From Dyadobacter flavalbus (GTDB lineage: Bacteria > Bacteroidota > Bacteroidia > Cytophagales > Spirosomataceae): DNA of 64,000 nucleotides. Numbering within the stretch: the first letter of the stretch is position 1; the number at the start of each line of letters is the position of its first letter. Position numbers and translations under genes: made by a program. The notes under the pieces are model-generated. The model was not told the origin of the DNA, did no database searches, and saw only the letters and a list, made by a program, of their open reading frames with translations. Positions 18,624-25,742 of this stretch are shown here, piece by piece. Where the stretch lies: the NCBI RefSeq assembly GCF_006149045.1, contig NZ_VBSN01000076.1, positions 178,091-242,090 of the forward strand, read 5' to 3'.

Positions 18624-20108
18624 ATGAATCAAGCACCTGCTACTTCTTTACAAGACATTGTTGGGCATGCCAAAGAATATGGCTTTGTATTCCCTTCTTC
18701 TGAAATATATGATGGATTGCAAGCCGTTTACGATTACGGGCAAAATGGTGTTGAACTGAAAAACAACCTGAAAGCGGCGTGGTGGAAAGCAATGACGCAG
18801 CTTCACGACAACATTGTCGGGATTGACGCGGCTATTTTCATGCATCCTCTGACCTGGAAGGCTTCCGGCCATGTGGATGGTTTCAATGATCCGATGATCG
18901 ACAACAAGGATTCTAAGAAAAGGTACCGTGCGGACCAGCTACTGGAAGGAAAAGCCGAACAGTATGAAGCGGAAGGCCAGCCTGAAAAAGCAAAGGCATT
19001 GCTTGCCGAAATGGGACGGCTGCTGAGCGCCGAAGATCTCGCAGGCGTTCGCGAACTGATCATTTCCGAAAACATCAAATGTCCGATTTCCGGCACGACC
19101 AACTGGACGGAAGTCCGTCAGTTCAACCTCATGTTCAGCACGCAGGTTGGCTCCGTAGCCGAAGATTCAAGTCTTATATACCTGCGTCCGGAAACAGCGC
19201 AGGGCATTTTTGTGAATTTCCTGAACGTGCAGAAAAGCGGAAGAATGAAAATTCCTTTCGGGATCGCACAGATCGGAAAAGCATTCCGGAACGAGATCGT
19301 GGCGCGTCAGTTTACGTTCCGTATGCGGGAGTTCGAACAAATGGAAATGCAGTTTTTCATACGCCCCGGCACAGAAATGGAATGGTATGAAAAATGGAAA
19401 GAAGCCCGGATGAAATTCCATAAAGCCGTTGGTCTGCCCGCAGAAAAGCTCAAATTCCACGATCACGAAAAACTGGCGCATTATGCCAATGCAGCCGTGG
19501 ATATTGAATATGAGTTCCCGTTCGGCTTCCGCGAAATTGAAGGAATCCATTCCAGAACCGATTTTGACCTGAGAAATCATCAGGAACTTTCCAAAAAGAA
19601 GCAGCAGTATTTTGATGCGGACCTCGATGAAAACGGCAAGCCTTACGGCAATTACATTCCTTACGTCGTTGAAACTTCCGTAGGCGCAGACCGGCTTTTT
19701 CTGGCTGCTTTCTGCAATGCATATACCGTCGAAACAGTAGGCGAGGGCGAGAGTCTGAAAGAACGTACGTATCTGAAGCTGCATCCGGCTCTGGCTCCGT
19801 TCAAAGTAGCTGTGCTTCCGCTGGTGAAGAAAGACGGACTTGCTGAAAAAGCGCAGGCTATTGCCAATTCGCTGAAATCGTCATTCCGCACGACTTATGA
19901 CGACGGCGCGGCCATTGGAAAACGCTATACGCGTCAGGATCTGATCGGAACGCCGTTCTGCATTGCCGTGGATTATCAGACGATGGAAGACGACACCGTT
20001 ACAATCCGTCACCGCGATACCATGGAACAGGAACGTGTGGCCATCAGCGAGCTGAAAGAAAAGATCGGTTATCAGGTTGCCATTGAAAGAATCCTGGAAG
20101 CGATCTGA
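18624..20108 (+). CDS. glyS: Glycyl-tRNA synthetase, class II dimeric type
   Basis: A 494-residue class IIa synthetase that charges tRNA-Gly. The alpha2-type enzyme is recognised from the N-terminal F-V-F-P-S-S-E-I-Y and G-V-E-L-K-N-N segments, the T-W-K-A-S-G-H-V-x-G-F-N-D-P motif 1 region, class II motif 2 around F-R-N-E-I near residue 220, and motif 3 as S-V-G-A-D-R-L-F-L near residue 355. An anticodon-binding domain forms the last 110 residues. The length is usual for the short (archaeal/eukaryote-like) form of Bacteroidota. It is the only glycyl synthetase in the window and is followed by a strong terminator. Confidence 0.97.
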   Translation: MNQAPATSLQDIVGHAKEYGFVFPSSEIYDGLQAVYDYGQNGVELKNNLKAAWWKAMTQLHDNIVGIDAAIFMHPLTWKASGHVDGFNDPMIDNKDSKKRYRADQLLEGKAEQYEAEGQPEKAKALLAEMGRLLSAEDLAGVRELIISENIKCPISGTTNWTEVRQFNLMFSTQVGSVAEDSSLIYLRPETAQGIFVNFLNVQKSGRMKIPFGIAQIGKAFRNEIVARQFTFRMREFEQMEMQFFIRPGTEMEWYEKWKEARMKFHKAVGLPAEKLKFHDHEKLAHYANAAVDIEYEFPFGFREIEGIHSRTDFDLRNHQELSKKKQQYFDADLDENGKPYGNYIPYVVETSVGADRLFLAAFCNAYTVETVGEGESLKERTYLKLHPALAPFKVAVLPLVKKDGLAEKAQAIANSLKSSFRTTYDDGAAIGKRYTRQDLIGTPFCIAVDYQTMEDDTVTIRHRDTMEQERVAISELKEKIGYQVAIERILEAI

Positions 20109-20194
20109 TTTTCGTAAGAGGTTTTTTATGAAATGATAGATGATCTGAACAGTTCATAATCAGATTTTTAGCGATTAAATTTTTCGGAAGTGTG

Positions 20195-20229
20195 AAATTC
20201 CTGATTGTAAATGATCAGGAATTTTTTTT
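20195..20229 (+). terminator. Intrinsic terminator of glyS
   Basis: An 11-bp stem (AAATTCCTGAT at 20195-20205 with ATCAGGAATTT at 20214-20224), an 8-base loop, and a run of eight T at 20222-20229. Confidence 0.85.
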
Positions 20230-20263
20230 AAATAGCCCTTTGGTATAAACAGTAAACAGAAAA

Positions 20264-21745
20264 ATGATCAACAAACTATACGGCACTTCACTGAGCCTGC
20301 TCACCGATTTGTATCAGCTCACGATGGCTTATGGCTACTGGAAAGCAGGCAAGGCGGAGCAGGAAGCGGTGTTTAACCTCTACTTCAGAAAACATCCTTT
20401 CCAGGGCGGATTTACAATTACATGCGGATTAAACAGCGTGATTGATTATCTGAATGAATACAAATTTGAGAAAGAAGACCTGGAATATATCGGTTCGCTG
20501 ACGGGCAGCGACGGAAAAAAGCTGTTCGAGCCGGGCTTTCTGACTTATCTGGAATCCATGGAATTCCAATGCAGTATTGATGCCATTCCGGAAGGAACCG
20601 TTGTTTTTCCCAATGAGCCGCTGCTGAGAGTTCAGGGCCCGATCCTGCAATGCCAGCTGCTGGAAACGCCTTTGCTGAACCTGATCAATTTTCAGTCTTT
20701 GATTGCTACAAAAGCAGCGCGCATGCGCCTTGTTGCCAAAAACGATGCCTTGCTGGAATTTGGCTTGCGGCGCGCACAAGGTCCCGACGGCGGCGTTACG
20801 GCCAGCCGCGCTGCATACATCGGCGGATTTGATGCCACTTCCAATGTGCTGGCGGGAAAACTTTACGACATTCCCGTCAAAGGAACGCATGCGCACAGCT
20901 GGGTCATGTCGTTTGACAGCGAACTGGAATCCTTTGAAACCTACGCCGAACACATGCCCAACAATGTAACGTTGCTTGTAGATACGTACGATTCGCTTCA
21001 GGGCGTCAGGAATGCGATTAAAGTCGGGCATCAGCTTCGCGAACGCGGTTATGAACTCGGCGGCATCCGGCTGGATTCCGGCGACCTTGCTTACCTCAGC
21101 ATTGAAGCCAGAAAATTGCTGGATGAGGCCGGATTTGAAAAAACCGGCATTGTGGCCAGCAACGATCTGGACGAACATATTATGGACAGCCTTAAAAGAC
21201 AAGGCGCACGCATCGGCATCTGGGGCGTTGGTACCAAGCTGGTTACGGCTTATGATCAGCCTGCGCTGGGCGGCGTTTTCAAGCTTGCCGCTATCAAAAA
21301 CCAGAATGGCGAGTGGGATTACAAACTGAAATTATCCGAACAGGCCATCAAAGTTTCCACGCCGGGCATTCAGCAGGTGCGCAGGTTCAGGGATTCAAAA
21401 GGTTTTATTTCGGATATGATTTTCAATACAGAAACGGCTCTGATCGGAAAGTCAACGATGATTGATCCTTACGATTTTACACGGAACCGCTCATTTTCCG
21501 AAACGATGCATTATGAAGATCTGCTGGTTCCTGTGTTTGCCAAAGGGCATCTGGTTTATACTTTACCGTCAATCCATGAAGCACGCGAACGTGTAAAATC
21601 CCAGCTTGCCAGTTTCCATGAAGGAACCAAAAGGTTTGTCAATCCGCATACGTATCCGGTCGGGCTGGAAAAATCATTGTTTGATTTAAAGACGGATTTA
21701 ATCCTTAAATTACGTGCAGACAGCGAAGCTGCAAATCAAAACTGA
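20264..21745 (+). CDS. pncB: Nicotinate phosphoribosyltransferase
   Basis: A 493-residue enzyme of NAD salvage that makes nicotinate mononucleotide from nicotinate, PRPP and ATP. Recognised by the N-terminal L-L-T-D-L-Y-Q-L-T-M-A-Y-G-Y-W motif, F-x-L-Y-F-R-K-H-P-F near residue 43, the F-G-L-R-R-A-Q-G-P-D-G phosphate-binding segment, the G-T-H-A-H-S-W motif with the autophosphorylated His region near residue 210, and I-R-L-D-S-G-D-L near 270. The length is typical. The next gene starts 7 bp after its stop, so the two are probably translated from one message. Confidence 0.97.
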   Translation: MINKLYGTSLSLLTDLYQLTMAYGYWKAGKAEQEAVFNLYFRKHPFQGGFTITCGLNSVIDYLNEYKFEKEDLEYIGSLTGSDGKKLFEPGFLTYLESMEFQCSIDAIPEGTVVFPNEPLLRVQGPILQCQLLETPLLNLINFQSLIATKAARMRLVAKNDALLEFGLRRAQGPDGGVTASRAAYIGGFDATSNVLAGKLYDIPVKGTHAHSWVMSFDSELESFETYAEHMPNNVTLLVDTYDSLQGVRNAIKVGHQLRERGYELGGIRLDSGDLAYLSIEARKLLDEAGFEKTGIVASNDLDEHIMDSLKRQGARIGIWGVGTKLVTAYDQPALGGVFKLAAIKNQNGEWDYKLKLSEQAIKVSTPGIQQVRRFRDSKGFISDMIFNTETALIGKSTMIDPYDFTRNRSFSETMHYEDLLVPVFAKGHLVYTLPSIHEARERVKSQLASFHEGTKRFVNPHTYPVGLEKSLFDLKTDLILKLRADSEAANQN

Positions 21746-21752
21746 AACAACT

Positions 21753-21995
21753 ATGCAAGAAATTTTATCACCCGACTCTGAACTTCTGAAAGAACTGATT
21801 GTCTACAAAATGCCTTTTGGTAAATACAAGGATTGTCTGCTTACCGAGCTGCCCATAACTTATCTCGAGTGGTTCCAGCGTCAGGGATTTCCTTCCGGCA
21901 AGCTCGGCATGATGCTGAGTACCCTTTATGAAATTCGCCTGAACGGACTGGAACATCTGTTGAAAGGACTTAAAAAGCTGCATTCAAAATCATAA
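21753..21995 (+). CDS. DUF3820 family small protein
   Basis: A small 80-residue protein with the DUF3820 pattern: M-P-F-G-K-Y-K-D near residues 21-28, then L-P-x-x-Y-L-x-W-F-x-x-Q-G-F-P and a leucine-rich C-terminus. Members occur across bacteria and are sometimes described as putative quorum-sensing-regulated factors, but I know of no firm function. The ATG at 21753 is preferred over an upstream start inside pncB because the conserved part begins soon after it. The gene is 7 bp downstream of pncB and ends one base from the convergent M16 peptidase stop. Confidence 0.85.
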   Translation: MQEILSPDSELLKELIVYKMPFGKYKDCLLTELPITYLEWFQRQGFPSGKLGMMLSTLYEIRLNGLEHLLKGLKKLHSKS

Positions 21996-21996
21996 A

Positions 21997-24807
21997 CTAT
22001 TTGCTTTCCGGCATCAGCACTGCTTTAATGAAATCCGCATCCTTGAAGTATTGCTGTGCCGCAGCTTTTGTGCTGGCTTCGGTAATGGAACCAAGCAGTT
22101 TTTCCTCCTGAAGAATTTCGTTCAGGTCGTCGCCCAGATACGTGTTGTCGTCCAGATAATCCAGCCAGAAACTGTTTGTTTTCAATGCAGTTTCCAGTTT
22201 GCGCCTTGTTTCTGCAACAAATTTTTCAATGTCTTTTTTATCCGCGCCGTTCTGCTTGATCTTGTCAATTTCTTCCTGCGTACGCTTAACCAGTTTTTCC
22301 ACATTTTCCGGCGCACAGCCGAAGCTGATGCTGAAACGGTAATGTCCGGTCGGGAATTTATCCGTTCCTTCGGAAACGCTTACGCCGTAAACGCCGCTTT
22401 CTTCTTCGCGCAGCGCCTCAATGAGCTTGATCTGTAATACTTCCTGCAATGCCTCGATCTGAATGTTGTTCTCAGGACTGTATTCAAATTCACCGCTGGA
22501 AATCAGCGTAACGCGGCTTTTTGGTTCCAGGCCTTTGTAAACCGTCTTTTCAATACGGCCTTTTGGCGGGAAAATATTCGGATGATTAAAGTTGTCGTCA
22601 CGTTCCGTAGAAGGAAGTGCGCCGATGTATTTTTCCAGCAAAGGCTTGATCTCATCTGTTTTGAAAGCGCCTACAATCGTGAACACAAAATCGGAAGCAT
22701 CTGAAAAGCGGTCTTTGTAAATTTCCAGCGCACGGTTCAGGCTGACTTTATCGATACTTTCCGGTTTCAGCGGCCGGCGTTTGGGATTATGGCTTGTCAG
22801 TATGGCGTTCAGCGAATCGGAAAAGACTTTTTCAGGCGTCAGTGTTTTCTGCATATTTTCAAGATATGCTTTTTGATTGGCCAGGATTCCGCTTACGACA
22901 GCCGTATCCTTTCGCGGAGCGGTAAAATAGGCGTAAATCAGCTGCAAAGCCGTTTCCAGATCTTTCGGGTTTGTATTTCCGGCAATGCCTTCGGTAAGTT
23001 CGCTGATGTACGGCCCGACGCTGGCAGTTTTTCCGGCCATAAACTTCTGCAGCTGCGTCTGGTTATACGGCCCGACGCCGCCCGATTCCACAAGATAACT
23101 GGCAAAAATTCCGGTTTCACGTTCATTCGGGAAAAGCGAATAGCCGCCCTTTGCCGTGGCTTTGATCAGGATTTCGTCATTCTTGAAATCCGTTGGTTTG
23201 AGCAGCACTTTGACGCCGTTTGATAATTTAAGTTCCGTAACGTCCAGTTCAGGCAACGTTTTTTCACTGGTGACTTTGCCGGCTTTCGGCTCGGAGCTGA
23301 GCAGCGGCGAATCCACAGCCTCATCCACGTACGCCGTAACGTTTTTCCCGGCAGTAGCCAGAAGCGTTCTTATTTCTGCCTCGGTCGGCAGTTCATCCTT
23401 GCTTTTTTCCGGGCCCATGACGACAACCGCACGGTTTTTATCCGTAATGTATTTTTTTGCAAGCGCATTGACTTCCGCCAGCGTAACGCCGCCAAGGTAT
23501 TTTTTCACAAATTCAAAATAGGCGTCGGCGCCCATGTAAGGTTTGTCCAGCAAAAAATGGTTCAGATATTCCTGAACATGGCTCGAAGACTTTGTTTTGT
23601 CTTTTTCCTTGTAATACTGTTCTATTGCGTTCAGGAAATCTTTCTTTGCACGGTCGAGTTCAGGCTGCGTAAAACCGAATTTCTGAACCCTTGCATTTTC
23701 TTCCAGCAACGCCGTCAGCGCCGTTTTCATGGACGGTGCATCCTTGGCCAGCGCAATGGAAGTATACGAATCCAGATTCCCCAGAAAATCGCCGTACTGG
23801 CTTCCTCCGTACAGAAACGGCGGCTTCGCCGTTTGCGTAAGTTCCTGAATGCGCTGCCCCATCATGGCATTATATAATTCCTGCGCAAAGTTGTCACGCA
23901 CATCTTTCAGCGATTTGTCTTTTTTGTTCGGCTGTTTGTAAATGAGCTGGATCAGGTTCTGCGGATATTCCGGATCGGTTACGATGGCTACTTTCGTGGT
24001 TCCGTCCAGCGGAATGTCATATTTAATTCGTTTTTTAGGGTTAACGGGCGCCGGAATGGAGCTGAATTTCTGAATGATGATCGCTTCTGTTTTGGCCACA
24101 TCAAAATCTCCGACTGCAATCACCGCCATCAGATCCGGACGGTACCAGTCTTTGTAAAACGATCGGATGGCCTGCGGTTTGAAAACCTTCAGAATGCTGT
24201 CCTTCCCGATCGGCAGACGCTCTGCATAACGGGAATTGTTGAGGATCACTTTCAGGAACTGATCTCGCATTCTTTGCTGCGCGCCGCGGCCCATGCGGGA
24301 TTCTTCCAGCACAACGCCTCTTTCTTTTTCTATTTCGGCAGAATCCAGCAATGCGCCATGCGCCCAGTCTTCCAATACCTGAATGCCTTTTTCCAGCAAT
24401 CCTGCGGAGTCCGTCGGGATCGGGAGCATGTATACCGTTTCATCAAATCCGGTATATGCATTCAGATCCGCACCAAAACGGACGCCTGTTTTCTGAAGGA
24501 AATTGACCAGTTCATTTTTTGGAAAATTCGTGGTGCCGTTGAAGTTCATATGCTCCATAAAATGGGCAAGTCCCTGCTGCTGATCCGTTTCCAGCACCGA
24601 TCCGGCTTTTACGGCAAGGCGGAGTTCCGCACGGTTTTTGGGCTCGGCGTTTTTCCGGATATAATAAGTAATCCCGTTTTTCAGCTTTCCGGTTTTAACG
24701 TTCGGGTCAAGCGGAATTTTCCTGGCTGACAAATCCTGCGCAGAGGCAAATGGAACCGTACAAATTCCGGATACGGCAATATATAAAGCTACAACAGCCT
24801 TTTTCAT
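21997..24807 (-). CDS. M16-family zinc peptidase (pitrilysin/PqqL type)
   Basis: A 936-residue secreted or periplasmic peptidase. A signal peptide (MKKAVVALYIAVSGICTVPFASAQ) is followed by an active M16 domain with the inverted zinc motif HFMEH (His82, Glu85, His86), the downstream zinc glutamate in E-x-x-R-G-V-V-L-E-E, and then a second, catalytically inactive M16 domain (R/Y motif region near residue 820). The length fits two tandem M16 repeats in one chain. M16 proteases cut peptides inside a closed chamber; in Bacteroidota this type is envelope-located. The ATG at 24807 gives the proper signal peptide, while an earlier in-frame start would add ten unneeded residues. Confidence 0.95.
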   Translation of the reverse strand: MKKAVVALYIAVSGICTVPFASAQDLSARKIPLDPNVKTGKLKNGITYYIRKNAEPKNRAELRLAVKAGSVLETDQQQGLAHFMEHMNFNGTTNFPKNELVNFLQKTGVRFGADLNAYTGFDETVYMLPIPTDSAGLLEKGIQVLEDWAHGALLDSAEIEKERGVVLEESRMGRGAQQRMRDQFLKVILNNSRYAERLPIGKDSILKVFKPQAIRSFYKDWYRPDLMAVIAVGDFDVAKTEAIIIQKFSSIPAPVNPKKRIKYDIPLDGTTKVAIVTDPEYPQNLIQLIYKQPNKKDKSLKDVRDNFAQELYNAMMGQRIQELTQTAKPPFLYGGSQYGDFLGNLDSYTSIALAKDAPSMKTALTALLEENARVQKFGFTQPELDRAKKDFLNAIEQYYKEKDKTKSSSHVQEYLNHFLLDKPYMGADAYFEFVKKYLGGVTLAEVNALAKKYITDKNRAVVVMGPEKSKDELPTEAEIRTLLATAGKNVTAYVDEAVDSPLLSSEPKAGKVTSEKTLPELDVTELKLSNGVKVLLKPTDFKNDEILIKATAKGGYSLFPNERETGIFASYLVESGGVGPYNQTQLQKFMAGKTASVGPYISELTEGIAGNTNPKDLETALQLIYAYFTAPRKDTAVVSGILANQKAYLENMQKTLTPEKVFSDSLNAILTSHNPKRRPLKPESIDKVSLNRALEIYKDRFSDASDFVFTIVGAFKTDEIKPLLEKYIGALPSTERDDNFNHPNIFPPKGRIEKTVYKGLEPKSRVTLISSGEFEYSPENNIQIEALQEVLQIKLIEALREEESGVYGVSVSEGTDKFPTGHYRFSISFGCAPENVEKLVKRTQEEIDKIKQNGADKKDIEKFVAETRRKLETALKTNSFWLDYLDDNTYLGDDLNEILQEEKLLGSITEASTKAAAQQYFKDADFIKAVLMPESK

Positions 24808-24897
24808 TTTTCTGATTTTAATATGAATAGGATGCACGAGGAACGAAATAGAGGTTCAAAGATTGCGGTTGTTCAGCGGTAAATGAATCGCCGGCCG

Positions 24898-25620
24898 CTA
24901 CTTGCACGGAACGCCTTTAAACGGCAATCCTTTTTTGAAACTGATTTTTGTCCGGTCTTTAAAGGCCGTTAATCCCGCTTTTTCTTCTGTTTCACCAAAA
25001 CCTTCCGTCCATGTACTGCTGTTTTTCAGGAAAATAACGTCGCGTGTGGACAACACGCCTTCGGATATGAAATGATATTTGGCCACAAGCGTATCTCCAC
25101 GCATTTTTCCGATGATTTTTCCCTGGTTTTTGTCTTTTTCAAAAAATATGTAGACCAGATCGCCGGTCACAATGCTGTCGGCAACGTTGAGGTGCATGAA
25201 TGCCGAGTCTTTTTTGTTGATGTAAGCAAAACATTCGTAGATCTCGAAATTATTCACAACCTTTTCCACTTCGGCCGTCCTCACATACTTTATTCTTTTG
25301 CCATCCGGTTTTTCCAGGATCAAAGTGCTGTCGGCAACGGAAACGATCTTGAGTGTTTCTGTAATGCCGGAAGACTGTTTATTTTCTGGATTGCTTCCTT
25401 TGAGAATCAGCAGGTCGCCTTGTTTTTCCCACTTTTCATAATTGAGGTTTTTCATGTTTATGGATGAAGCGTTGCCGTCATCTTTCAGGCTGAAACCGTA
25501 TTTGTGCTGCGGCTGGCCCGGCATTTCGGTTACCCAGTTGCCCGATATGGAGCCGGATTCCTTATTGCAGGCTTGTAAAATACAAAAGAGGACAATTAAA
25601 ACAGGAATGTACTTTTTCAT
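24898..25620 (-). CDS. Lipoprotein of unknown function (lipocalin-like N-terminal part)
   Basis: A 240-residue lipoprotein with lipobox LQAC (Cys18). Residues 25-110 show the G-x-W pattern of lipocalin-like domains found in many Bacteroidota lipoproteins (SGNWVTEMPG, then G-D-L-L-I-L-K-G). Residues 120-215 look like a second beta-rich module similar to a small DUF4923/lipocalin-type fold, with V-x-G-D-L-V-Y and G-K-I-I-G-K-M-R-G-D-T. No specific function can be assigned. It precedes the M16 peptidase on the same strand with a gap of 90 bp. Confidence 0.75.
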   Translation of the reverse strand: MKKYIPVLIVLFCILQACNKESGSISGNWVTEMPGQPQHKYGFSLKDDGNASSINMKNLNYEKWEKQGDLLILKGSNPENKQSSGITETLKIVSVADSTLILEKPDGKRIKYVRTAEVEKVVNNFEIYECFAYINKKDSAFMHLNVADSIVTGDLVYIFFEKDKNQGKIIGKMRGDTLVAKYHFISEGVLSTRDVIFLKNSSTWTEGFGETEEKAGLTAFKDRTKISFKKGLPFKGVPCK

Positions 25621-25742
25621 TAGCTGTTATTCGTTTGGTTGAGGCGCTTCTAAAGTGATCATTTTTTAATCAACTAAAAACGGATTGTTAATGAAAAAGT
25701 ATTTTAAAACGGTTAAGAAATGTTTTTTTGATCAATTCTGTT

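Noticed and set aside
20429..21202. A 257-codon antisense frame inside pncB
   Set aside because: It is fully contained in a highly conserved gene and has no recognisable domain.
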